DNA of 64,000 nucleotides from Ciona intestinalis (taxonomy: Eukaryota > Chordata > Ascidiacea > Phlebobranchia > Cionidae), in assembly GCF_000224145.3 (NCBI RefSeq), contig NW_004190381.2, positions 152,137 through 216,136 on the forward strand, read 5' to 3'. Below, piece after piece: positions 1-10,423 of this stretch (its first letter is position 1; each line of letters starts with the position of its first letter). The position numbers and the translations under genes were made by a program. A model generated the notes under the pieces. The model was not told the origin of the DNA. It made no database searches and saw nothing but the letters and a program-made list of their open reading frames with translations.

Positions 1-100
1 CCCACGACTCCCACAGACCGTTGTTATTTGTTCATTAAAACACGATCAAGATGTTTAAATATTCTGTGTTTAAGGTGTCCGTCTTCCCCACCCTACTATA
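1..100. mobile_element. MITE copy 1 (3' part, cut by window edge)
   Basis: Right part of the main MITE family of this window. The full family unit is about 190-210 bp, begins TATAGTAGGGTGGGGGAAGA, ends with the inverted complement, and inserts at TA. The interior carries conserved stretches such as AACAACGGTCTATGG and GTTTTAAACAATTAACAA. There is no coding capacity, so it must be mobilised by a transposase encoded elsewhere. It resembles the Ciona MITE class described as Cimi; that name is from memory. Confidence 0.8.
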
Positions 101-985
101 TATACAGGTTATATTCAAGCGAAAAACTCTCGGTTTTTAATATAGACAGATTCAAATACTCAATGAGGTATCTGTATCCATCAGCTTGCAAATTGGAAAC
201 TACTATTTAAAGTGACCTCCAGCTGTGTGACGTCACCCTCAGTTGGTTATTTGATTGGAAAGTGTTAACGACGTTATAATGACGTCACTTCTACGTCACC
301 CGCTGCTAAGCAACCTTAGTTACCAGCAAGAGTGTGTGTTGGCACAAGCCAGTGTAAAAAACAACGTAATGTAAATAACCTTATACACGGTATATAACAA
401 CCACAGCAGCCCATGGTTCCATATGGGAGGTTTAATGACGTAGTGCTTATACTATAGTTTGCTCTGGGAAGCAACATCTAATTTGGTCTCATTGGTCAAG
501 GTTTGCGTCTTTATTTTAAAAACGCTAAATAGCAATGGTATTCTATACAATTGCTGTATACATGTTATAGTTGTGATATGATGCTAAAGTTATATTGTTT
601 GCTTCTTTAGGTTAATTTGACGATGGTATCCAAACAATAATGCAATTCGTTAGTGTTTATTAGGGTATATGATTGTTATATAAATATACAGTATGCATTA
701 GGCTTTGTTTTAAATCTGGGTTAGCGTATAATACAAATTGCGACATTTCAAAACATAAGCGCAGCTAATTATCAAGCTCATGAAAACAAATTTCTTCGTT
801 TAAGTTTGTGTAATTCTTGTCGATTCCGTTGTTTCTCCACAAAGGATTGTTTCGATCCCATTGTTACTGCGCGACCTTGCATTCGTGACGTCGCTCAAGT
901 TTATGACGCTGAGCGACCAGAGTCGACGGAGTTCCGAGTCGACGAAGTCCGGAGTCGACATGGCCTATCACTACAATGTTAATAT
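1..985. repeat. Segmental duplication, left copy
   Basis: Bases 1-560 match 4401-4900 and 600-890 match 5060-5390, in the same orientation, with small indels. The duplicated block includes the MITE end and a stretch rich in GACGTCA-like sites. The copies stop matching near 910, where this copy runs into three GAGTCGAC motifs. No coding potential is recognised. Confidence 0.8.
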
Positions 986-2917
986 GAAGCTTTTCCTTGA
1001 CCATTTTCCCTCTTAACAGAAGCTCTAAAAATCAAATTCAATCGTTGTTTTTTAAAGAATACATTCCCTTATATTTTAGTAACTTGGTATATAATAATAA
1101 TGACAGTAACGTTGGTGTTATACTGATATTAAAAATCAACGTTGGTCAACACTTTTTATCATAGCCCTAGCATGCTTTAACCGGCCAAATGCTGCATGAA
1201 ACTTTGTTACTGCAGATACTATCCTTACATATACCTGGATTAAATTAATTACTCGCCACCTTCTGCGTCAAAGCTAGCTGTTACTACCTCGTGGCTGGAT
1301 ATTTCTTTTCTTGTTGAATGCCACAGAGGCACCGAATAAACGAGCGGCTGCCTTTTCTAATTTTTAGCTTATTCGAACCGTTGATCCCCTTTTTTATTCA
1401 TTGCTTTGGAACTAAAGCGTATCCAGAACCCTGGGCCGCGAGAGTAATGCTCGATTCTGGTATTCTGGCGCGATTAATGCATATATGACTGTTAATGTTC
1501 ATTTTTTACACACGCTACTTTTAGTGTATCCCAATCTAGAAATCATGAATGTTAAACACAGTATAACTTTAAAGCGTTCAAAAAATTATGTTGGGAATAG
1601 ACTAATGGAGTAAAATAACGTCCCGGCATAGACTTTCTGTATAGATGTGTTGGAAAAGGCATATAAATACATACCGTGTATACTGCAGGCGGTATTTCTA
1701 TGTATGCTGGTGTGTGCAAACGGTGTCTTGTTTGAGACAACATTTCGTTTCAATTTCAAATGTACAGTCCCATATTTTAATTTTCTTCCATAAATTTCAA
1801 AGTCAACAGAATGCCGACGAAATGCTGTAAATTTCCACTTGAAATGTTTATTGAAGCGTTACGACCGCGGTAAAGCAACGGTAAATTTCAACAAAGCCGT
1901 TCACCGTTCCCCTCTGCACGGTTGATTGTGCCTTCAAATCATCGGGTATATGCTCGGCTACATACATTCTATTCGCAATTCCTTTATAACGTTTCACAAT
2001 CACCCGCCCTACCATTTTTTTGATTAAACCGTAGGAAATTATATTTGACGACCTGGATTTTGAACCTGTACCTTCAAATCGCGATAAGTGTTTATTATTC
2101 TGTTTTTGCTTGCCTTGTTTAATAGTTTATTTATTTTTCTAAAGTGTATGTACACTGCCGTAAGAAGGGTAATAGGCCAACTCTGTTCTAAATAATTCAA
2201 GTCTGTTATAGCGTGGCCCACTATAGGGCGTAGTACTTTATCGAACAACACTAGACACAAATAAAAGACAAACAGAATACAATGTGTTGGTTATTTTAGA
2301 AATCTATTTTAAACGAAAAATGTCCAAAACCGTTTCCTATTTTTGGAATCTCTAAATTCCTGGTATATAGTTATCAAACCGGTTTATTTGCATGACGTCA
2401 TGATACTCGTCACCTTAATCTTAATTGTGACGTCCTGAATTCATTTGTTCTTTTATTGTTACGTCACAATACGGAGGTAAGATTTGAATTCGATAATACC
2501 GAGACAATAATGTAACGTACTGTGACGTACAATGTGTTTAAACAATGGGTGTCGTGACGACAAAGAACCGATGAATTTACCTGGTTTTAATTTAAAAGGT
2601 CCCAGAGAAATAAAAGACGGACCAGGACGTAAAAAGTATAAACTATTGATACAAAACCGTTTAAAAACTCCAAAGAGTTACGAAAGTAGTGCGCAAACAG
2701 CAACAAAAAACAGCTGCGGAAATTTTCTGGATACGACAATTTAAAACATGGACGAATCGCAGGCCCAAGGACGTCATAATAGATAATGGTGGAGACGCAT
2801 TTGGGTTTCAACCGTGGCTTTGAATTCATGCTTCGTTTCACAACAGCAAACAAGAATGCTAAACTTACCAATTTTACGGGTATGGAGGCGCACATTAAGT
2901 GACTGTACATTCAATGC
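986..2917. other. No gene recognised
   Basis: AT-rich sequence. A short repeat at about 1090-1155 (AATGACAGTAACGTTGG...CAACGTTGGTCAACAC) recurs inside the MITE at 55.5 kb and partly at 57.4 kb. An ATG ORF at 2532-2744 (70 residues, basic and hydrophilic) has no recognisable domain or splice context. TGACGTCA-like sites lie at 2395-2530. Confidence 0.5.
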
Positions 2918-3107
2918 ATAGTACCATGGGGTAAGATGGGACACCGTTAGCACATATTATTCAAGTATCCTGATCGTGTTTCATTCAAACAATTAACAAC
3001 AGTGCACGGGAGTCTTGAGAATACGGTTTTATAATTGTTTGAATATTCTTGGTTTCGCGACAAGAAAATAATTAAAAAGGGGGCCCATCTTTCCTCACCC
3101 CTACTAA
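2918..3107. mobile_element. MITE copy 2
   Basis: Diverged full-length copy with ends GTACCATGGGGTAAGATGGG and CATCTTTCCTCACCCCTACT. Confidence 0.7.
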
Positions 3108-3589
3108 AAGTATAAAAATGTCAACTTAACACATCGGGCCTTGTATCGCAAGCAATATAAAATAGTTAACAATAATCAAATACTAACAAAAGATTGTTTA
3201 ACACAATAACTATGGTGGCTATAAGGCCAATGTGAGCTTGAGCTTTTACCTGAAAGCCTTTGTTAGTATGCCATTCGCAGCAAAACATTATATTCACCCG
3301 ATTTGAGGCATAGCCAAGTTTCCGCCCAGTTATAGCTTTAAGAGTGATGTTTTAAAGGCTACGATACAGTAATAAACCCTTGTGTTCTATAGAGCAATTT
3401 AATATTACTTACTATAACTGATGAGACTGATGATGCCGTTTTAAGCGAAATATATATATCTTGCAAGCCACATTTGTTTGACTTGGTATTTTTCGTAGCA
3501 GTTTATCCATTCAAATTCGATATTAATCTTATGATATTTCTATGTTTTAAAGGAAATTCAGCAACGCGTCATCGGGTACACGTGCGTGT

Positions 3590-3850
3590 GACGTCAGTGG
3601 TAGATCCTCAATTTTTTACTACAATCCAAACAACGGTTTAAGATAAGAGCTCGATGCTGTAGCTTTAACGCTACAAATGTAAACACCGTAGTTCGTGTTG
3701 CTACAAATTCAACAATGAACTTAGATCCGTTCGAAGGTTCTTGCATTGAAAGCTCACCCGCTGTGATAACAATGCTGCAGTTTACACACGTCACAATGAA
3801 GAACAATGGACGTTGCGAACTTGTATGTTCTAGAATAAAAACCACCAAAT
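3590..3850. repeat. Inverted copy of the 5402-5487 segment
   Basis: The stretch around 3715-3800 is the reverse complement of 5402-5487 with few differences. In the shared frame both copies can read the peptide VTCVNC and then AGELSMQ, but neither sits in a convincing gene. Confidence 0.65.
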
Positions 3851-4098
3851 CCTTTGCTTATGACGTAACAATAAAAATAATACTAGAAAACATAAATTGA
3901 AGTATAAAAATATTTTTTTTATTGCAGTACTTTTCATAATGCTGATAATAATGTTGTTTACGATCATTTTATCGCCTGTTTAATATGTTCACAAACGCGC
4001 ATTAACTTAATTTTTGTATAACCATTGTGAACTCCAATTCCCATAATTGCAACACAGAACCTAAAAGTTAAATGTATTCTGATTAAGCCCATGGTATA

Positions 4099-4254
4099 TA
4101 TAGTACTGTGGGGTATAAGATGGTTATTAATTAACATTGCTCTATTAGCGTCGTGAGGGTGCGGTTATATAATTATGTAAACATTTTCGTTGACCACCAA
4201 GTGGAATGATTAAATATAATTAAAACATGGACCATCTTACCCCGATGTACTATA
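4099..4254. mobile_element. MITE copy 3 (short subfamily)
   Basis: About 156 bp with ends TATAGTACTGTGGGGTAAGA and ACCATCTTACCCC...TACTATA. It represents a second subfamily marked by 'ACTGTGGGGTAAGATGG', also seen at 41.3 and 51.6 kb. Confidence 0.75.
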
Positions 4255-4287
4255 CAGAAAGTAAGGTATCTATTTAGTTCATTTAGG

Positions 4288-4499
4288 TATAGTAGGGTGG
4301 GAGAAGATGGGACACCTTTTCAATCGATCTATATTAATCTATTTTCTCGTCCCACTTCCTGGAAAACAAAATACGATCAAAGAATTATAAAACCGTATTC
4401 CCACGACTCCCACAGACCGTTGTTATTTGTTCATTAAAACACGATCAAGATGTTTAAATATTCTGTGTTTAAGGTGTCCGTCTTCCCCACCCTACTATA
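4288..4499. mobile_element. MITE copy 4 (full length)
   Basis: Complete copy with both terminal inverted repeats. Its right half is the duplicate of copy 1 at the window start. Confidence 0.85.
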
Positions 4500-5487
4500 T
4501 ATACAGGTTATATTCAAGCGAAAAACGAAAACTCAAATACTCAATGAGGTATCTGTATCCCTCAGCTTGCAAATTGGAAACTACTATTTGGAGTGACCTC
4601 CAGCTGTGTGACGTCACCCTCAGTTGGTTATTTGTTTGGAAAGTGTTAACGACGTTATAATGACGTCACTTCTACGTCACCCGCTGCTAAGCAACCTTAG
4701 TTACCAGCAAAAGTGCGTGTTGGCACAAGCCAGTGTAAAAAACAACGTAATGTAAATAACTTTACACGGTATATAACAACCACAGCAGCCCATGGTTCCA
4801 TATGAGAGGTTTAATGACGTAGTGCTTATACTATAGTTTGCTCTGGGAAGCAACATCTAATTTGGTCTCATTGGTCAAAGTTTGCGTGCTTATTGTAAAG
4901 GAACTAAATAGCAATGTTACTTTAAATAATTAGTGTATAAAAGTTACGGAGTTGTGATTTTGTCCAACGGCCCGATATAAAATTTCGTTGCATTCAAAAT
5001 GTTTAGGATACAATAATAAGGTCGTAATTTTTATTTTTCTTAAAAGACCTTTACAACCTATAGGTTAACTTTACGATGGTATACACAAACAATAATGCGT
5101 GCGAAGCCTAATGTTGTAGATTGGTACTATGCAGTTATAGTTGGTATATGATTGTTAGCCTATATAAATATACAATACGGTGTAGGCTTTGTTTTGAACT
5201 TGGATTAGCGTATAACATTTCAAAACATAAGGGAGCTAATTCGAACTCATCGAAACAAATTTGTTATTCTCGTGAGTTCTTTGTTTAAGTTTGTGTAATC
5301 CTTGTCGGTTTCATTGTTTCTCCACAAAGGATTGTTTCGATCCCATTGTTACTGCGCGACCTTGCGTTTGTGACGTCGCTCAAGTCCATGACGCTGAGCG
5401 GCCATTGTTTTGCATTGTGACGTGTGTAAACTGCAACATTGTTATCACAGCGGGTGAGCTTTCAATGCAAGCACCTTCGAACGGACC
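4401..5487. repeat. Segmental duplication, right copy
   Basis: Direct duplicate of 1-890, about 4.4 kb downstream. Roughly 4900-5050 is unique to this copy. Beyond 5400 it continues into the segment found inverted at 3715-3800. Confidence 0.8.
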
Positions 5488-5872
5488 TTAAGTTTTTTGT
5501 TAAACAATCCAGAGAGTTAAAGTCATCTTTTACATCGACTAGAGCCGAATCCAAAGGAACTATATATGCTTAAAACTTACCTGTGGTAGAGTTCACATTT
5601 TAAGACAGCGCTGCCGAACACATAGTGTGCTCAACCCTATTATCTTGGTGGCTTCTATTGCATTCGGTGTATAAGTACGCAGGTTATGAATTGTCACGGC
5701 AGAATAGACCACGCTTCTATGTTTGTTGGATAATGTCAACAAATCTTTGCAGGATTTATCATAAGTTAAAGTGATGTATGTGAGAGACAGGGAGGGTAGC
5801 TACTAGCCATCGATCACTAGGTATTGGACATAAGCGACGCTTTGGTTGCAAGGAAAAGCGTAAGACCATTAG
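5488..5872. other. No gene recognised
   Basis: AT-rich intergenic sequence with no convincing ORF, RNA or repeat boundary. Confidence 0.4.
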
Positions 5873-5988
5873 TAACCGATAATGGGTAACATACGGTTAA
5901 ATAATTCTTTGAGTATTCCTTGTTTAGTACCAAATGGGATGATAAAAAAAGAACGGAAATGTGTCCCATATTACCCCATCTTACTATA
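5873..5988. mobile_element. MITE copy 5 (partial)
   Basis: Right-hand half only, ending GTGTCCCATATTACCCCATC then TTACTATA. Confidence 0.6.
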
Positions 5989-6935
5989 TTATGCTTTAAT
6001 TGTAACTAATATGGTTATGGTATAACGGTCTGGGGGAAAATTGTATCGTGACCTTCGTTTTTATATTTGCCCGAAGTTGCGTTTTAAAACAACGATTTAT
6101 TTCTGGATGTCCGCCACTACTTATTAGATTCATACGCTCAGCAAGTATGAGTTTTACTCCAAAATATGGTCTAAGCCTTATTAGTACGTGTTATAACATT
6201 TCGATAATTACGCATGAGCCCCAACGGGTTTTAGAAGTTTTTACTATCAAACGCCGTTTTATCAATCTGATAACGTAATCTTAGTTTTAAGCGAGCACTT
6301 GTTGCCTACGGTGTAGGGACATCTTAGGAGTTCCTTGATGAGTTATCAGGTGTGTAGATAAAACTTATATCAAAGCAAGCTTGGAATCGGACGTCCGTGT
6401 TAAACGATAAGAGTTGTACAGGTGTAACTTAGCGTGCTGGAATATAAAAGTTGGAATTACTCTGAAGGAATATGTCAGTCTACAATTTTATAAATGTTGG
6501 AAATATGGTATGATCTCAATGTAGATCAGTTGACAGACATGCTTATTTTATAATAACTGTATGGGAAGATCTCATAAAATATTATAATCCAGTGTTAGCG
6601 TATTATAGGTGTATACCACCAAAGCCACGTCCAGTGCATGCATGTATGTGCATTTAAATGCGAGGGTAATTGAGAAACATATTAAAATATATATTTTTGC
6701 ATATAGTGAGCGTATACATTATTAGCCCATATAGTTTTGCACTTGTATTGAATTTTCGCGTCCAGTCGACCCATGTCCCGCGGTGTGTAAGTATTTCCTT
6801 TGCTAAACGTATTAAATGCGAATCTATTTAAATTTACAAGGAGGAATTCACGAATATCGCATTAAAGAATTAGGCAAAGGTGATTTACTCTGCTTGTTAC
6901 GTCATACCTGGCTTTGTTGTCATAATTCATTCACC
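5989..6935. other. No gene recognised
   Basis: AT-rich sequence. Short ATG ORFs are present (for example 6048-6278 and the one starting at 6816), without domain, signal peptide or splice context. Confidence 0.4.
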
Positions 6936-6939
6936 TTAA

Positions 6940-7463
6940 AGGGCCTAAACACACCCCAAATGTACTTCGCTTTAATCGATAGAGTGTGTTTTTCTAATTC
7001 CAACGACACCTTACTTGTTTTAATCGGTTCTGTATAACCAAAGATATTCCAGCTCAAACACCGTGAAATTCAAAAAACTGATTTGAAAGTTGCGTGGCGA
7101 AAAAAATTGAGAAGTGTACTACCCACGTGACAAAATTGTTGAAGCGTGGCCGCTCTCATTCAGAAAGGCGAGAGGCAGTGTTTTCAGCGAAAAACGAGAG
7201 AACAAAAAAAACGCAAAAAAGCACAAAAAAACGCAGGTTTCGCTTTTAAGAATGAATCAGTCACGTGACTAGTACGTTCCTATGTCACAATCACGGAGCT
7301 CGTAGTAAAAAAAAGATAGCGCTAGAGATCACTGTTTGAGGACGAATATCTCCGCCTATACTGGACCAATTTTAATAAGCAAAGTATTTTTGGAATCAAT
7401 AAAACGGTCGCTTTATGAATTTACCATAAAAAATAAAAGTGACGTGGGGTGTGTTTAGGCCCT
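6940..7463. mobile_element. TTAA-flanked inverted-repeat DNA transposon, non-autonomous
   Basis: The left end AGGGCCTAAACACACCCCA is repeated exactly and inverted at the right end. TTAA flanks both sides (6936-6939 and 7464-7467), so with its TTAA target duplication the inverted repeat reads 23 bp. A TTAA duplication is typical of piggyBac-type transposition. The 524-bp interior is A-rich and has no transposase ORF, so it is a MITE-like derivative. The superfamily call rests on the target site only. Confidence 0.7.
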
Positions 7464-7467
7464 TTAA

Positions 7468-8299
7468 TCTCGACTTCCGCGTTATAAATAGGATTTGTCA
7501 CGTATTTGCAATAAATTAGGGTAATCTTTTTGGGATATTTAATTCGCATATGACGATTCAAGGTTTTACAAAATGTTGTAACTTCGGTATAACCTTTGAC
7601 GCCATCAGTTACTGCGATAAACAAGTCGTGTGTCGAAGCCTCTATTGATCTGACTTTATCAGTTACTGGCATAAGATAAGTTTGATCGCGAAACGGGAAG
7701 CGCGTGTGGAGTCATATCTTATCTCACTAAGGGGAAGTGAAAGTAGAAAAAATGTGTAGATATAAGCAACATGTAATGGTGACTTACATCATTATGTGGT
7801 TGCGTATTGAGCAATACAGTAGTACAGGTGTAATATATAGGGAGTATGGATGTTAAACGTACACGGTATTTAATGCCTACCTTTAATGTTAAGCAACGAC
7901 AAGTTGTAGCTACCGATGTCAAACTTATTTGTTAGTTGTTCAAGAATAATAAGGATGTTTGTTTCAATGTTCTATTATAACAATAGATCGTCTATGACGT
8001 AACACTCGGGTCTTCTATTGTTTGCGCTGCAGAGTAAAAACGGAAGCGAGGGCAACAACAACTTTTGTGTTATTGTTTTAAAACTTTACACAGAAGTCGT
8101 CGAGTTGGTTCAAAAAAGTTTTGGTTTGAAACTTTGTCAATATTCTTAAATCATTTGGTATGACAGTGGCCTTGAGATTACGTCACCTTGGGTACTGTGA
8201 CGTTGTCTGTGTCGTCATCAACTTTTTAAACTTTGTCTGGATGGATTTGGATTTATAAAGTTTTAAGACTTACGGGGAACGACCAAGGGATTAGGGCAG
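7468..8299. other. No gene recognised
   Basis: Intergenic sequence with a TGACGTAAC-type site near 7995 and no supported coding exon. Confidence 0.4.
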
Positions 8300-8797
8300 T
8301 TATGTAATTATGACCACGAGTTGCCTTGCTAGCAAAAGACACTCGGATGACTTGAAAGATTCGCCGCTTGCAATAGACAATGAAGTTGCTTTAAAGCGGT
8401 AATTTACGCGGTCTATGATCTTGGTTGTTATAGTCCAGTTCCATTGTCTATTAATACTTGAGGTGTGCTGAATTGAACGTTTCATAATTGCTATGTTCGT
8501 AACACTGTCGCGTACAGTGCAGGACCGGCGTCGGCCCTTATCTTTGCCCTTGCATGTTTTGGTCCAAAATAACAGGAGAAAAAGATGTCGTTCACGTTCG
8601 AGCTGGTACATTTGTATCTTATCACTCAATCCTTTGTGTTCACTTGTCAACGTCGTGAGGTTTTTTTCTCTATCCCCTAGCGCGGTGCAACCCATGCTTG
8701 GTAGACCTGATGCATTTTCAGCATGGTCCAGCAAGTAACACTTATGTCGCGGGGGATTAACAAGGTCTTTGTATGCAGAAGGAATCCGATTCCACAT
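8300..8797 (-). CDS. Hypothetical ORF, about 165 residues, unknown
   Basis: This is the longest uninterrupted frame in the left 10 kb. It is open further upstream, but the first ATG is at 8797. The protein is hydrophilic with mixed charge and includes NPPRHKCYLLDHAEN and a basic run CKGKDKGRRRS. I see no signal peptide, membrane segment or known domain. An open frame of this length is uncommon in such AT-rich DNA, so it could be a real exon, part of a decayed mobile element, or chance. There is no clear Kozak context, splice partner or polyadenylation site nearby. Confidence 0.25.
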   Translation of the reverse strand: MWNRIPSAYKDLVNPPRHKCYLLDHAENASGLPSMGCTALGDREKNLTTLTSEHKGLSDKIQMYQLERERHLFLLLFWTKTCKGKDKGRRRSCTVRDSVTNIAIMKRSIQHTSSINRQWNWTITTKIIDRVNYRFKATSLSIASGESFKSSECLLLARQLVVIIT

Positions 8798-8821
8798 CTC
8801 GCTGTTTGCATTTAGATTCAA

Positions 8822-10423
8822 AGTACAGAGCAGCTTCTAGCGTAACTCGGAAGTGAGAAAACCCTGCTGGAAGGCAGTAAGCGCTTACATGTCCCATAGG
8901 CAAATACCGCAGCCAGACTTATAATAGGCAGGGAAGGAAAATAAGGATCAGTCCGTTTAAACCAGTCAAGGGAAGAGGAGGTATTAGTTTACAGAAAATG
9001 GTCAAAAACCTCAGTTTTTATTAAAAGACTATAAAAGAACAGTGTTACCAAAAATAGCCATCTTAGTATTTTTTCACAGTCTTGATTTCCATGTTGGTTA
9101 TCCTGCGTAAAGTTATATCAACGAGATTTTCAGCCGTGAATATTTTTCGACGGACGACAATGGCAGCGGACAGATAATCAGTTTCATTGTTTTTGTTTTC
9201 GAGGGTTCTCGTAGCGCCGTGATGGCACCGATCCTATTCTTATCAGATTTGCAGAGCGCTTTGCAAAAAGGAGAAAAAAGGTAGACGCTCGCAGCGATCC
9301 CAAGACACAGTAATCGGTCAGTCTTGTTTGTCCAACCTGTAGACAGGAGCTCATCTAAAGAGCTAATTTGTTAGAAATCCACAGTCAAAGTTTAAACCAC
9401 ATTTTAAGCTTTACGGTTAAAAGTTTTAGAAAAGCAATAAATTAACACAGACACAAAATGGTCCCCTAACAACATATTTCCTTACGTCATTCTACGTAAG
9501 ATGCGCAAAGCAAAAACTAGCCAATCAGCGACGAGCATGACGATAACAAGAATTAGAGCACGAAATTCAAACGCAATAAACTGCCATGCCAGCAATAAAT
9601 TACTTAATCACTGTCTAGTCAGGTTTTGTACATGATTTACTGTATTTTACGAAAAAATATGTTACGAAGCGATAGTTTTAGTCAACAGGTGTTAGAAATA
9701 CAAGGAAACAGGCCGGTAAGTGCAGTTATATTAAGTTATATCATGAAGTCTCCAAATCGGAAAAAACCCAGCAGGAGTTATTCAATTGAGGAAGAAATTA
9801 CTTGGTTATCGCTAACAGGAAAGGTTAGTTGAGTAAAATTAAAAATTACCTGTAGACGAACCTGCTGGCAGCCCGCATTTTCAATGTAGTTAGACGGGCA
9901 TGCAACAGACCATTATCCAGCCACCTGGCGCTGTTATTCTCCGTCTGCTGTGTCGCGCACTTTGCTAAGTAGTGTAACGACATTCTTATTGCGGTGTAGG
10001 TCATATGGTTGGTTTGTATGGCTGTTCATTTATTTGTTGCTGGTTTAAACTTTCCTTATATATTTTCTTTTTAATTTTCAGGTTTATAATATTATGTACG
10101 GTGCTCAAAGCGTTATTGTTATTATGTTCATATATTGTTAATGTACCAGGAGAGATCTGTTCAATAGCTGTTCGTTTGTATCTGATTTATTCAATATGTG
10201 TGTGTGTATGTATAAACAAAAATGACAGTATTCTTTTCTTAGAAAATGAAAATAATCAAGTCAGCCGAAGTCTACCATGCAATAGCTGTAGTTTAACCAG
10301 GCAATAACAAAACAATAGGATTTTAAATACACAGGCTTCTATACCATAAGACTAACCAAATGTTTGTATTTCAGAAACTTTTTTCACTGCCAATTAGTTT
10401 TAGTTATATAGCTGCCTATAAAT
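8822..10423. other. Upstream region of cyclin B3
   Basis: Contains a short ORF from the ATG at 9631 that ends at a good splice donor (GGCCG|gtaagt near 9717), with no recognised partner exon. A strong acceptor (TTTGTATTTCAG, ending near 10374) lies about 50 bp before the cyclin B3 start. It may be a 5'-UTR intron end or a spliced-leader addition site. Confidence 0.4.
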
